DNA of 64,000 nt from Vibrio bathopelagicus (GTDB lineage: Bacteria > Pseudomonadota > Gammaproteobacteria > Enterobacterales > Vibrionaceae). Made by a program: the position numbers and the translations under genes. This document shows, in pieces, positions 39,786-51,539 of this stretch. The notes under the pieces are model-generated. The model made no database searches and was not told the origin of the DNA. It saw nothing but the letters and a program-made list of their open reading frames with translations. The stretch is taken from contig NZ_CP062500.1 of NCBI RefSeq assembly GCF_014879975.1, positions 186,001 to 250,000 of the forward strand, written 5' to 3'. Within the stretch, counting starts at the first letter, position 1, and each line of letters starts with the position of its first letter.

Positions 39786-40300
39786 AAAAAAGCGAACCGT
39801 AGCAACAGCTATCTTTCGCTAGTCCTTGCAGGACAAGGGACTTCGTAATCTTGTCCTGATACCCAGCGTGAGCTCTCAATCCTTTTTATATTACTAAATT
39901 ATTGGCTTGGCGACTATGAGTCTATCCATCACCCATGGCCGTATTTATGTCCATCACGACAGCTTTGATATTTTTCTATGCTCTCCTAATCGCTCAAAGA
40001 ACGGTCGTACGCTCTTACGGCTGCGACTTGACCCTATCTAAATCATTGATGAATCTTAGCATCCGCGATGATAGTGGTATAACGATACCCCTTGGATATG
40101 GTGAACTCGCCCATGACGAGTTGACTTAACTCCCTCCCACTAAATCGGAGGTTCAGTGGAGGATTATCTATCTCTTTGATACCCATGGACAGATTGAGCT
40201 TCAAGCCCACAAGGGCATTTAGCCGCAGAGTGCAGGGCGAGGGTGATAAGTGAAGTTATATGGTGGACTTTACTATCTGAAAGCCTCCCAGAATGAAGGT
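39786..40300 (-). pseudogene. Degraded transposase remnant, probably ISL3 family
   Basis: Read on the minus strand, about 39900-40050 gives ERTTVL, then KNIKAVVMDINTAM with stops between. That resembles the catalytic region of ISL3-family transposases. About 40200-40260 gives a CPCGLEAQSVHG stretch like their N-terminal zinc finger. Several stops and shifts show it is long dead. The family call rests on short motifs only. Confidence 0.45.
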
Positions 40301-40795
40301 AGGAAGTATGATTCAGCATGAAAAAGGTAACTGGTGTTTATTTTTTGTTTGGCGACTAAATCATATCACTTACTACCGTTTTTGTTTTTAGTTCCTGCTA
40401 ATCCGCGATGAACCAGAAAATTAATGATTTTATAAAAAGAGGTAGTGCGAATTGAAGGGCATACCGGTGAGTTCTTAACCTTGTTTTTACGTTGCTTTAA
40501 TACGAACAGAAATCAAAGCTTCGATTCACTGTACGACAACGGCAACATTTTCATTAGTATAAAAAAACACTACGACGCAGCACAAGAAAACCGCTTATTC
40601 ATAACCCAGTACCCGCAAGGTGTGCAATGCTTTCGTTAGGTAAATTGGGAGTGTTAGCGTGTTAGGAGTGACGGATAGATTGAGTCGACAATATACACCT
40701 GCGTTGTTATTATTGTACTAATTGAATTAACCCCACACAAAAGGGAAAAATTCCCCCACCGATGATGAATCTTGCTTATAGGAGCGAAACCTAAG
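40301..40795. other. Non-coding gap between IS remnants and wecB leader
   Basis: I see no supportable gene. A 64-codon open frame at 40445-40639 has no recognisable motif or ribosome site. A short inverted repeat GGGAA / TTCCC lies near 40743-40755. The right end holds the promoter-leader region of the wecB operon. Confidence 0.5.
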
Positions 40796-40806
40796 GGCGG
40801 TAGCGT
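40796..40806 (+). promoter_or_regulatory. Second ops element (JUMPstart core) upstream of wecB
   Basis: GGCGGTAGCGT followed by GCCT, a full match to the ops/JUMPstart core, 204 bp before the wecB ATG. It marks the start of a second RfaH-type long transcription unit running through the sugar and transferase genes. Confidence 0.9.
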
Positions 40807-41009
40807 GCCTAAAGTGTAATGAGCATCAACGAAATCAGCACTAAAATTTCAGAATGATTTTTTGGCGGCCTATCGGGCGGTTTTTAAAAAGTAAGTAGAA
40901 TCTAGATTTTATAAGGGGTGGGCGAAAATCGATTGTCTCAAAATGAATGGAACAAAAAAGTAAAAAATCATCTCTTTTTATTTCACCTGTTGGTTGGAAA
41001 CTTCACAAA

Positions 41010-42134
41010 ATGACTAAGAAAAAAATCCTTACGGTTTTTGGCACGCGTCCAGAAGCCATCAAAATGGCACCTCTTGTTCATGCTCTAACTACCGATGATC
41101 GCTTTGAAGCGAAGTGCTGTGTTACCGCTCAACATCGTGAAATGCTTGACCAAGTTTTAGAACTATTTGAAATCACGCCTGATTATGATTTGAATTTGAT
41201 GAAGGCTGGCCAAACGCTTAACGAAGTCACCGCGCGTATTTTGTTAGAGCTTAAGCCTGTGCTAGAAGACTTCAAGCCAAACGTGGTGTTAGTGCATGGT
41301 GATACAGCGACAACGTTTGCAGCAAGTTTAGCTGCTTATTATGAGCAAATCACAGTAGGGCACGTAGAAGCAGGTCTTCGTACAGGCAATATATATTCTC
41401 CGTGGCCAGAAGAAGGCAATCGCCGATTAACGGGCACATTGACCAAATACCACTTTGCACCAACGCCAACGTCAAAAGAAAACCTGTTGAAAGAAAACTT
41501 TAACCCAGCCGATATTATCGTTACGGGCAATACTGTGATAGATGCACTATTAATGGTCAAAGATAAAATTGATTCTGATAAAGATTTGAACGCAACCCTT
41601 TCTGCTCAATTCTCGTTCTTAGATGAAAACAAAAAGTTAATTTTGGTTACTGGTCATCGCCGTGAAAGCTTTGGTGGCGGTTTTGAGCGTATATGTGAAT
41701 CGCTTGCCATTACAGCGAAAACTCATCCCGATACACAAATCCTGTATCCGATGCACCTTAATCCAAACGTGCGTGAACCAGTCAATCGCATTCTTGCTGA
41801 TATTGATAACATTCATCTTATTGAGCCTCAGCAGTACTTACCATTTATCTACTTAATGAGCCGAGCGCACATCATTTTAACTGACTCAGGCGGTATTCAA
41901 GAAGAAGCGCCTTCATTAGGTAAACCTGTACTAGTAATGCGCGATACGACCGAGCGACCAGAAGCGGTTGAAGCGGGTACGGTTAAGTTAGTTGGAACTG
42001 ACGTCAATACGATTACAGCGAACTTGAATGCTTTACTTACCGATGACGCCGCATATCAAACAATGAGCTTTGCACATAACCCTTATGGGGACGGTGAAGC
42101 TTGCAAACGAATTTTGAACGAATTAGAAAAATAG
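41010..42134 (+). CDS. wecB: UDP-N-acetylglucosamine 2-epimerase (non-hydrolysing) WecB
   Basis: Converts UDP-GlcNAc to UDP-ManNAc. ATG 41010 gives 374 aa starting [21 protein letters not shown], the family N-terminus; the frame opens at 40947 with no family sequence before. [32 protein letters not shown] and [20 protein letters not shown] are hallmark blocks. First gene after the second ops element; its product feeds WecC. Confidence 0.95.
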   Translation: MTKKKILTVFGTRPEAIKMAPLVHALTTDDRFEAKCCVTAQHREMLDQVLELFEITPDYDLNLMKAGQTLNEVTARILLELKPVLEDFKPNVVLVHGDTATTFAASLAAYYEQITVGHVEAGLRTGNIYSPWPEEGNRRLTGTLTKYHFAPTPTSKENLLKENFNPADIIVTGNTVIDALLMVKDKIDSDKDLNATLSAQFSFLDENKKLILVTGHRRESFGGGFERICESLAITAKTHPDTQILYPMHLNPNVREPVNRILADIDNIHLIEPQQYLPFIYLMSRAHIILTDSGGIQEEAPSLGKPVLVMRDTTERPEAVEAGTVKLVGTDVNTITANLNALLTDDAAYQTMSFAHNPYGDGEACKRILNELEK

Positions 42135-42151
42135 AATTTTGGGATATCATA

Positions 42152-43432
42152 ATGTCTTTTGAAACAATTTCAGTTGTAGGCTTAGGTTACATTGGGTTAC
42201 CGACAGCGGCGATGTTTGCATCACGTAAGAAGAAAGTAATCGGTGTTGATGTTAATCAAAATGCTGTCGATACAGTCAATCGAGGTGAGATTCATATTGT
42301 AGAGCCTGAGTTGGATATGATCGTTCGCGCAGCGGTAACAGAAGGTTACTTAAAAGCAGTTACATCACCAGAACCTGCAGATGCATTTTTAATTGCGGTA
42401 CCAACTCCATTTAAGCCTTGCGCTGAAGGTGAAATACCAGAACCAGATTTACGTTATATTGAATCGGCATGTAAAGCGATTGCGCCTGTGTTGAAAAGAG
42501 GTGATTTGGTTATTCTTGAATCGACGTCACCTGTAGGTGCAACGGAACAGATGGCTGAATGGCTTGCTGAAGTCCGTCCAGAGTTATCATTTCCACAACA
42601 AAATGGTGAAAATGCGGATGTGAATGTCGCACATTGTCCTGAACGCGTTTTGCCTGGTCATGTTGTACGTGAACTTGTAGAAAATGACCGCGTTATTGGT
42701 GGGTTGTCAAAGCGCTGTTCTGAGCGCTCTGTTGAGCTCTACAAGATCTTCGTACAAGGTGATTGTGTAATTACCAATGCCCGTACAGCTGAAATGGCTA
42801 AGTTGACAGAGAATAGTTGCCGCGATGTGCAAATAGCATTTGCGAATGAACTATCTATGATTTGTGATAAGTTAGATATAGATGTTTGGGAGTTAATTTC
42901 TTTAGCAAACCGTCATCCTCGTATTAATATACTTCAGCCTGGACCTGGTGTCGGCGGACACTGTATTGCTGTTGACCCGTGGTTTATTGTTTCTAAAACG
43001 CCTGAGGAAGCGAGAATAATTCATACGGCTCGTAAGGTAAATGATCTTAAACCTGAATGGGTGATTAATAAGGTTAAAATTGCCATTGCTGATATCTTGC
43101 AAGCTAATCCTGAGAAAACTGCTAAAGATGTGACAATTGCATGCTATGGGTTAGCTTTTAAAGCTGATATTGATGATTTAAGAGAAAGTCCAGCTTTGAG
43201 TATTACAGAACAGATATGCAACTTTCATAAAGGGCAGATTATTTTAATCGAGCCAAATATTAATTTAATTCCTGAAAAATTAAATAAAAAAAATGTTGAA
43301 TTAATGAATGTTAAAGATGCTATTAAAGCTGATATAAGTGTTTTATTGGTAGACCATAAGGAATTTAAAGAGAACTTGATCGTATCAAATACGTTTTTAA
43401 TCGATACTAAAGGCTTATGGGCTGAGTCATGA
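42152..43432 (+). CDS. wecC: UDP-N-acetyl-D-mannosamine dehydrogenase WecC
   Basis: Oxidises UDP-ManNAc to UDP-ManNAcA with two NAD. ATG 42152 gives 426 aa. NAD site SVVGLGYIGLPTAAMFA; catalytic Cys in PGPGVGGHCIAVDPWF; AYGLAFKADIDDLRES-type C-terminal block is present. It follows wecB by 17 bp. The last third becomes AT-rich, marking entry into the variable cluster. Its stop region overlaps the ATG of the next gene. Confidence 0.95.
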   Translation: MSFETISVVGLGYIGLPTAAMFASRKKKVIGVDVNQNAVDTVNRGEIHIVEPELDMIVRAAVTEGYLKAVTSPEPADAFLIAVPTPFKPCAEGEIPEPDLRYIESACKAIAPVLKRGDLVILESTSPVGATEQMAEWLAEVRPELSFPQQNGENADVNVAHCPERVLPGHVVRELVENDRVIGGLSKRCSERSVELYKIFVQGDCVITNARTAEMAKLTENSCRDVQIAFANELSMICDKLDIDVWELISLANRHPRINILQPGPGVGGHCIAVDPWFIVSKTPEEARIIHTARKVNDLKPEWVINKVKIAIADILQANPEKTAKDVTIACYGLAFKADIDDLRESPALSITEQICNFHKGQIILIEPNINLIPEKLNKKNVELMNVKDAIKADISVLLVDHKEFKENLIVSNTFLIDTKGLWAES

Positions 43433-45094
43433 AATCTAAAGATTATGTAAAAGAAAATATAAAATTATCTTGTGTCAATTTAGGGTTGCTTGAAATATCA
43501 GGGGTGGATGGTGATGCAATTATATATGGGCATGTATATAGTGGATTAAATGATATGGTTGAGTGTTTGAAGGGGGCAAACTTAGATTCAATAAAAAGAG
43601 TTTTACCTGAATGTGACGGGTCATTTGTTATTTTTTTTAAGTCTAAAAAAGATAACTTACTTCATGTTATCACTGACAAATGGGCAAGTAAAAATATATT
43701 TTTCGGTGTGGAAATCGGTGTTTTTAGCGATAAGATTAAAGATTGTTTACCTTCAAATCCTATATTGAATAGAAACGCCGCTAATGAATTTATATCTCTT
43801 TACGGCTTCTTGCAAGGCGATAAAACTCTTGTTGATGGTGTAAGCAAACTACGTCCAGCGACTTGGTATAAATATAATGTTGAATCAAAAAATGTATTCT
43901 GAGTTGTATTGGTACCCGAGATTTAATTATAATAAAAATACGTCTAAAATAAGTACAAAAGCTCGCTTGAAATCAGCATGGTCGAGTGTATTTGATGATA
44001 TTGAATTTTTTGTAAAGGAAAAAGAATCATATGCCCTATTAGTGCTGGGTTAGATTCTAGAGCCATTTTGGCCGAGTTAGCTCGCAGAGGATTGCAGGAA
44101 TATGTCACTACTTTTACCTTCAGCTTACCTAAGAAGTTTGAGTTGAATATTGCCCTTGAAGTTGCAACCAAACTTGGATTCAAACATGTTCATTTACCTA
44201 TAGAAAACGATGATATTTTAGACTTTGATAATTATACCAAAACGGCAGAAGCTCATGATTATCAAATTTGGAACACTCCATACGTTCCTCCGGAGTTACA
44301 TAAAGAAATGGGTAAATATGGAGATATATTATTATCTGGATTTGGTGGCGATCCGATTATGGGGTCACACCTTGCGTCGTCTGAAAAACCACTTAATGAA
44401 TACTTATTTGAAAAATATCGTTGGTTACATTTAAAAGAAATAAAGAATCAACCGATTACTGATATAGAAAAGCTGAAAGACTCAATAGATCGTGAATCCT
44501 TGCGTTACGATTCAGGGTCGATTTTAACTGATTTCGATGCTTGGTATTTATGTGAACGAAATACTAATATGACTCAGCATAGTGTTTTAGGTTACAGGGG
44601 GCAATATGAAATCATTTCTCCTTTATGGATTCGAGAATTGTTGATGCTATTTCAGATATGTCACCAGAATATAGAGTTGATAGAACATTATTTAGAGAGT
44701 TAATGACCGAATTATACCCATCGGTTTTTCTCTTCGATCGTCTGCATATAAAGGGAAAATGTATGAATCGATATTTTTCATTGAGCGAGTTATATCAGTA
44801 TTAAGCCGGAAAGTGTTTGGGTATTCTTTAATTGAGGATAGTTTTGATTATAAACCAGATTTGAATGAACAATATCGTAAACAGCCTAAGTTTCGTGAAT
44901 TACTTTTAAATAATGCAGGTTATTTAGTCGATAAAGGATTAATAACAGCAGGATTTCTAGATGAATTAAGTAACTCTTTGTTATCTGGTGAAAGAAGCGG
45001 TGTACATTCCCAACAGCGTTTTCCTGTTATGTGTGCTTTGTCATCTTTATCTGTAAATATTAAGGAGTTAAACATCGATGTCAAAAGTACATAA
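43429..45094 (+). pseudogene. Asparagine-synthase-like amidotransferase, frameshifted
   Basis: An AsnB-like protein of about 555 aa when the frames are joined. The N-terminal glutaminase-like part (to about 43902) lacks the usual Cys2. The synthetase part has the PP-loop SAGLDSRAILAEL at about 44050 and ILLSGFGGDPIMG at about 44330. Frame changes occur near 43890 (A6 run), 44033 (an extra C in CCC), 44640 (a missing T) and 44730 (T run). Protein sequence on both sides stays family-like. Such proteins in O-antigen clusters (WbpS-like) may amidate uronic acids. Broken as written; consensus error is possible. Confidence 0.7.
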
Positions 45095-45717
45095 TATCTT
45101 TGCTGTTGATTTTTGTCAAACGCTTGTGAATATTGACTCTCTTCCTTGTTTTATAAAATTCGTATGTCTTGAAGCTAAAGGCAAACGAACTTTTTATATG
45201 TATGGTTTTGGTTATTAATGCGGCTTGGTTTTAATGTAAGTAAAGATTCTAGAATTAAGTTAATTTCAGGTGTTGAATCAACGTTACTATCGAGTTTAAC
45301 TGAGCGTTTTCATAGAGAAGTGTTGGTACCTAATATTAACTATAAAGTAATAGATTTTATCCATAAAAACGTATCGAAGGAGATAAAGTTATAATCGTGT
45401 CTGCTGCTATTAGTGACTATATATTGTATTTTGCGAAAGAATTTGATTTTGAATTTATAATTGCCGCTAAGTTAGAGCAGAAAAATGATATTGCTACAGG
45501 TGAGTTAAATGAACCACTAGTTTATGGTTCATTGAAAGTCGATAAGTTAAAAGAACTATTTATTGATTTGGAACTTCAACACTATAACATTGTTGGTATT
45601 AGCGATAGTATACATGACTTGCCGTTGCTTGAATGGTGTAATGATCCAGTTGTAATACTAGATGTATGTCCTGAATTGACGAAAGTTGGGCGGGAGCGTC
45701 AATGGGAACTATTGTAG
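45078..45717 (+). pseudogene. HAD-superfamily phosphatase, frameshifted
   Basis: About 213 codons in three frames. Motif I is FAVDFCQTLVN (variant D-F-C-Q-T), motif II is VSAAISDYI, and motif IV is GISDSIHDLPLLE, so a HAD-IB/phosphoserine-phosphatase-like enzyme is likely. Frame breaks near 45213 (TTT to TT) and 45388 (AAAA to AAA) can each be healed with one base. The ATG at 45078 overlaps the end of the AsnB-like gene. Substrate unknown; a phosphate ester made by the nearby aminotransferase is a possibility. Confidence 0.65.
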
Positions 45718-46996
45718 CTGGCGATAACTTTCGTCGATTTTTAACATTGTCGTTGAAGTTTTTTAGGGAGTTCCGTTGCCTCGCTAGCTGTATTATCGGC
45801 ATCTTTAATTTTAGCTAAAAATTTGACATTACATGAATTTGGTGTATTAGCTTTAATTCAAGCATCATTATCTGTTATCGAGGGTGTTTCTTCCTCCCAA
45901 AGTTGGCAAGGTCTAGTTCGGTTTCTCCCTAAATCATCGTCGACATCTGCTATTGGTGTTGGTCGACTAATAAAAATAACGCTAATTACTGATATATTTA
46001 ATGCTATTTTGGCAAGTGTAATTCTTATTTTTGTAGTGTATTTTTCTAACTGGTTTGGGATTCCTAACTCCGAATTACTCCTACTTTATGGGCTTGTATT
46101 ACCTTTTCGAATGAATGGAACCTGGCAAGGCATCGCAAGATCACAAAATAAGTTAGTCCTAATTAATATACAATTAATTATTTCAGGTTTCGGGAAGTTG
46201 ATTACAGCTTTTGGTGTATTTTTTATTCCTGAGACGACCTTTAGCACCGTTGTTTTAGGCTTTGTTTTGTCTGAAATTATAAGTTATCTTGTGCTTATCA
46301 TTAGTGGGATTGTTATTGTGGATAAACAATGGACATTGTCTTCTCTTATATTCGATGGTAGGCAGCAATACACGAATGATAGTGAAATTAGAAAGTTTAT
46401 CTTTATAAATCATTTTAATGTATCGTCAGTGTTAGCTATTCGAAATGTGGATGAACTGATTGTCGGGAAGCTTATTAGTCCTGAAGTTACTGGTGTTTAT
46501 AAATTAATAAAGTTGATTTCAGCATTACTTTCTAAAGTAATAGAGCCTATGTATATAGTGATATACCCTGAATTTAATCGTCTTTTATCACATGGTAAAA
46601 CAAGTGAATTAAAAACATGCTTAGGCGTATATCTAGAATTACGATTATTGCATCGATTCTTTTATATCAATATGTGCGATAGTTGGAGACTTTTCTATTA
46701 ATTATTTTTCGGAAAATTACTCTTCTGTATATTATTGGTCTCTAATGATTTATGTTGTGGGTATGGCTTTTAACATGGTGTTTTTTTCGCCCATCCTCTT
46801 GCGATATCATTAGGATTAGAACTTTTGTTCTAAAGGGAATGTGGTTTTAGGCGTTTTCTATATCATAATCTTATGGTTGTTAGGTAGTTATTTAGGTTTG
46901 ATAGGGATTTGTATTTCTACGTCATTATATATTTTGCTTTCAGCGGTCTTCCGACTTTGGGGTTCAGTTAATAAATTTAAAGGACTTTATGAGTAA
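45702..46996 (+). pseudogene. wzx: Wzx-type flippase, frameshifted
   Basis: A polytopic polysaccharide-export protein of about 430 aa with ten or more hydrophobic segments. The start reads MGTIVAGDNFRRFLTLSLKF; after a break at the T6 run near 45762 it continues GSSVASLAVLSASLILAKN and LHEFGVLALIQASLS, the Wzx/RfbX N-terminal pattern. Further breaks lie near 46660, 46790 and 46835. The C-terminus LRLWGSVNKFKG-like segment ends at 46996, overlapping the next ATG. It would flip the lipid-linked repeat unit across the inner membrane. Confidence 0.7.
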
Positions 46997-48094
46997 CCTT
47001 ATTTATATTTCAAATTCAATATTACCAAGTAATAGTGCTAACTCGGTTCATGTTATGAAAATGTGTAATGCATTTTCTAAAAATGGTTACAATGTTACAT
47101 TGCTAGCTAAAACAGACAGTCGTGAAGATGACAAAACAATATTTTTCTAATTATGCAGTATTCGAACATTTCCATTTGCATCTATTTAGATTAAAACGAT
47201 TTCCTTTGTATTCTCTATTTTTAAGTTTGCTCCATTTTCCAATTTACATTTGGGGGCAAAGAGAAAAAAAGCCATTATATACTCTAGAAATCGTCATTCC
47301 TCTTTTGTGTTGTCATTCTTTTCTATTGCTCAAATATACGAATTACATGGTATTGCTGGCGGGTTTTACAACGATGGATGGATGGTTATATTTGTAAATC
47401 AAATAAAACTGAAAGAGTGGTTGCTATTTCAGATGCTCTGAAAAATGATATGTCAGACTTAATGAATATAGATAAAAATAAAATTTTGGTTGCTCATGAT
47501 GGTGCTGATTTAGTTGATATTGAAAATGTATGTGATGTCGAATTGTTAGGTTCTTCTAATTTTAATTTAGGTTATGTTGGTAGTTTACTAGAAGGTAAAG
47601 GCGTTGATTTAATATGTGAGGCAGCAAAGAGTCTTCCTAACATGGGGTTTCATATTGTAGGTGGGGAAGGTGAGTTACTTCATGAATATAAGCATAAATA
47701 CGAACACATACCTAATTTATACTTCTATGGCTATGTGCAACAAAAATGGTTCAGGGTTATTTAAAGGTGTTTGATGTTGTTCTTTTACCGAATAAAAAGA
47801 GTTGTAACAAGAAACAATGAAGATATAGGTAAGTATACGTCACCCTTAAAGTTGTTTGAATATTTGGCTTTTGATAAAAAATAATAGCATCTAAATTAAA
47901 AGTTTTTGAAGAAGTTGTATCTTCAAAAGAAGTCCTGTTTTTGAACCTAATTCAGTTTCTAGTCTTGTAGAATCTATATTGGTTAGCCATGAAACTGAAT
48001 TCGAACCTGGTAAAAAATCAAATTGATTAAAGATAAATATAGTTGGAGTATCCGTGCTGATAAAGTCATCAAATGTTTTCAGTCTAAATGTTAG
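46989..48094 (+). pseudogene. Family 4 glycosyltransferase, frameshifted
   Basis: Starts NLIYISNSILPSNSANSVHV, a GT4 N-terminus, and continues in several frames through YELHGIAGGFYND, KTERVVAISDALKNDM and NFNLGYVGSLLEGKGVDLI to KYTSPLKLFEYLA and a C-terminal WSIRADKVIKCFQSK. Breaks are near 47125, 47270, 47380, 47750, 47810 and 47880-47940. The E-x-K-G and S-P-L-K-x-F-E-Y-L blocks identify the family. Length when joined is about 365 aa, normal for GT4. Confidence 0.7.
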
Positions 48095-49201
48095 AGACTT
48101 ATTGTATACATTACTTACGTTTACAATATTGTTACTATTTATCTGGGATGATAAAAGTTATCTTTTAATAATATTTTCAGTTTTGTCTGTTTTGACATTT
48201 AAAATAACAAAAATAGAATTTAAATTCATTTTATTATTATTGTTTTATATCGCACTTGTTACTTGTTACTATTTGGTACGCGATTCTTCGGAGTTTGTTT
48301 TTTGAAGGTGTTAATGTAGAATCAAACACAATTCAATATTATGATCTTATTAGGTTGCTTCTCGGTATTACATCATGTTTTTGATTCGCTATATTATACG
48401 GGCGTGGGGTCGAGATGAATTATTTTCAGTATTTAAATTTCTGTTGTGGATTGTTGCTCTACCGGTGTTGTTGCAAAGTGTTATCTATTATTTGTTCGGA
48501 TATCATTTAGATTTTTATCAGTATTTAGGTGGTAGTGAGCCTCAGAGAGCTTTTCCTTTTAGTGGCGATATAAAATATAGGCCGGGTGGAATATTTGTTG
48601 AACCTGGTACTCATGCTACATATCTAATGGTGATGTTGTTTATTTATTATGGAGAAAAAAACAGTTGGAACCTGTTATTTTTGTGGCGTTAATGTCTACA
48701 TTATTAACCTTCTCATTGTTTGGTTTTGTTTTTTTCTTTTGTTTTTATTTATGATTATTAAAACAATGAAAGGTAAAAATTAAGGAAGTATGCGCAGGTA
48801 GCTGTCATTATCTTATCAATGCCTTTTATAATTAAAGGATATGAGTATTTAGATTCACGGTATCTAAGTAAAGGGCATACTCTATCTTTTGATATTAACG
48901 ATAAGAGTTTAGGGGTAAAATTAAGGCCGATACAGTACTGGTTAGAAGAAACTAGTTTAGACCGTAAATTATTAGGTTCTGGGGGTTGTTAAATGACTGT
49001 GGCTGTCTTGTCGCAGATTCTGGATTGCTTCTTAGTGTGACATTTTTTTTGGTATCGTAGGTTTGATGTTTCTGATTTATGTTTTTTACATCTGAAAGAA
49101 CCTTTCGGTACGGACTTATTTGTATAATGATTTCTAAGGTTTCCTTATACCTCCCTATTTTTTGGTTATTATTTTCTCTGAGGAATAAAAAATATGTCTA
49201 A
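48054..49201 (+). pseudogene. wzy: Wzy-type polysaccharide polymerase, frameshifted
   Basis: About 380 codons of very hydrophobic sequence in many frames. A GTG at 48054 opens LLYTLLTFTILLLFIWDD. Later segments are FLLWIVALPVLLQSVIYYLF, a soluble loop PFSGDIKYRPGGIFVEPGTHA, SFDINDKSLGVKLRPIQYW, and a last helix before 49201. The many helices, one large loop and its place between transferases suit a Wzy polymerase. Breaks occur near 48305, 48370, 48680, 48780, 48990 and 49045. It overlaps the next ATG by 8 bp. Confidence 0.6.
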
Positions 49202-50316
49202 GTTAGTCTTAGTTGGACCTTTACCTCCAGCTTATCATGGACAGTCAGTATCTTTTAAAATGTTAGCTGATTCACTAGCGATTACTACACCTGTTGAAGT
49301 CATTAATATAGCAGATAAAAACTTAACGGGTAAATCTGGAACACTTTTTCTGTTGGCTCGTATATTACAATATATATTGATTATATGTAATTTCATTCGA
49401 GTTTTAAGCAAAGGTCCATGCAGAGTCTATATTACTATAGCTCAATCAAGATCTGGTTTTATTCGAGATTTTTAATGATATGGATTGCAAAATTGTTTCG
49501 CTCACCAGTTGTGATTCATCTAAAAGGTGGGAATTATGACGGATTTTATAATGAACAACCTATTTGGTTGAAATTCTTGATTAGAAAAACATTGCTTAAA
49601 GTGGAGAGAATATTAGTTTTGGGGAAGAATCTCTTAAATATGTATGATTTTGAGCCTAAATTAAAAGAAAGATTATTTATAGTAGAAAATGGTTTACCGT
49701 TTGAACTAGCGAATGAAAAACATAAAACAGTAAATTCAACAAGGATAGAATTATTATTCTTATCTAATCTGATTGAATCAAAAGGTTATTTAGATATACT
49801 TGATGCAATAGCTAAATTACCCAATAAAGAATTGTTTCATATTAACTTTGCTGGGGCATTTCATTGTAATTTTGACGATGTTACGGTACAAAGTGAAAGC
49901 CATGCAAAAGAACAATTTTATTCACGAATAAAGTCATTAGGTATTATCGATAATGTGACATATCACGGCGTTGTAAATGGCGATGAAAAGTTAAACTTAT
50001 TGAGAAGTAGTCATATTTTTTATTACCGACTAATTATAGTAATGAAGGACAGCCCGTTTCAATTATTGAGGCGTTAGCATTTGGCATACCTATTGTAACA
50101 ACTGATTATCGAGCTATCTCCGACATGGTAATTCCTTATGAAACAGGAATATTTGTTAAATATGGCTCGTCGAGTGATATTGCTGATGCTTTAATTTATA
50201 TTAGTAAAAATGACAATTACTCTCGTATGAGTAAGGCGTGTATTAAGCAATTCAAGTCGAAGTTTACTCGTGATAAACATCTATTGCGTATAACCCTCAC
50301 ATTAAAGGCTAATTAA
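49194..50316 (+). pseudogene. Second family 4 glycosyltransferase of the cluster, frameshifted
   Basis: Starts KLVLVGPLPPAYHGQSVSFK, a classic GT4 opening. After a break near 49440 it continues FRSPVVIHLKGGNYDGFYN and IELLFLSNLIESKGYLDIL. After another near 50020 it reads EGQPVSIIEALAFGIPIVTT, the donor-binding EX7E motif. Length when joined is about 373 aa. Only two breaks, each in a short run, so the protein may be intact in the real genome. Confidence 0.75.
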
Positions 50317-50344
50317 ATGTTTTTAATAAGTTTGTAAAAATCTA

Positions 50345-51397
50345 ATGCCATACAAAGTGTCTACCCATAAAGCATGGGAATATATTGATGACAATGACGT
50401 TTTAAAATTAGATTGGAATGAATCTACAGTTTCTCCATCTCCGGAAGTAAGAGCGGAACTGGAAAAATTTGTCAGTTCAGGTAAAATGAACTGGTATCCT
50501 AATGTTGATAATATTAAACTGCGCCAAATGTTGGCAGATTATTCTAGTGTTGAACTTAATAATGTAGAATATTTTGGTAGTTCTGATGCTTTACATGAAT
50601 ATATAATTCGAGCATTTATTAATCCACACGATACTATCACTATGGTCGCCCCAACATACGATAATTTTAGAGCTGCTGCAGAAAGTATAGGGGCTCATAT
50701 TGATTTTTTGATTTAGATGAAAGTAATGGGTTCAAGTTTGAATTTGAAAATTTGAGGCACATGTAGAACGTATTATGCCTAAGATTATTTATTTATGTAA
50801 TCCTAATAATCCCACGGGTAGCCTATATTCATTAGAATTAATAGAGAAGATAATACACCGATTCAACGATGTTCTATTTATTGTTGATGAGGCGTATTAT
50901 GAGTTTGTTGGTATTACAGTCGCAGAATTATCAACTAAATATGAAAATATTATAGTATGTCGAACATTTTCAAAAGCTTTTGGCCTTGCATCTTTTCGTA
51001 TCGGTTATGCCATATCGTCACTGCACAATATAACGGGACTGCGTAAGATTAGAAACCCTAAAAATATTAGTAGTTATGCTCAAATAGCCGCAGTAGCAGC
51101 GCTATCTGATGTCCAATATATGAATGATTTTGTGAAGGAAATTTTATCAGCTAAAAATGAATTTATTAATAATCTAAAGAGTATTGGCATTGATGTTACT
51201 GGTTCTGAAGGTGGTAATTTTGTTCTTATTGAATTTGGGGATAAGCAAAGCGATGTCGTTTCTATTTTAGATTCGAATAAAATATTTGTTAGAAATTATG
51301 GACATGTACAGGAATGGATAAGTACACGAGAATTACGATAGGTACTCATGAGCAAATGTCTCGTGTTTTTGATTTAATTAAAATAGTAATTAGTTAA
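50345..51397 (+). pseudogene. HisC-like PLP aminotransferase, frameshifted
   Basis: A fold-type I aminotransferase of about 350 aa. LKLDWNESTVSPSPEVR opens the substrate site, YLCNPNNPTGSLYS and VDEAYYEF bind PLP, and the Schiff-base lysine is in RTFSKAFGLASFRIGY. It resembles histidinol-phosphate aminotransferase and L-Thr-O-3-phosphate decarboxylase (CobD). Breaks near 50712 and 50752 are each healed by one G, and one more lies near 51315. A genuine hisC would not be expected here, so it probably makes an amino compound for the polysaccharide. Confidence 0.72.
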
Positions 51398-51431
51398 CTT
51401 TATTTACAGTTTTAATCCGCAGAATAGTTTA

Positions 51432-51464
51432 AATTATGCAATTAAAATTTTTAGTTGCATAATT
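51432..51464. other. Inverted repeat between aminotransferase and ligase genes
   Basis: AATTATGCAA / TTGCATAATT, a perfect 10-bp stem with a 13-nt A/T loop, in the 142-bp gap 51398-51539. It may be a weak terminator or an internal regulatory site. Confidence 0.5.
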
Positions 51465-51539
51465 GTTGTGTTTAAAATAGCAGTAAATTTTACTTACAAT
51501 AGACTTGTTTTAGTTGTTATACACTATAGTGAAATTATT

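Noticed and set aside
40445..40639. A 64-codon open frame between the IS remnants and wecB
   Set aside because: No ribosome site, motif or domain; it lies in non-coding debris.
50345..51397. Annotation as the histidine-pathway hisC
   Set aside because: It lies alone in a polysaccharide cluster with no other his gene, and the fold is shared by CobD-like and other aminotransferases.
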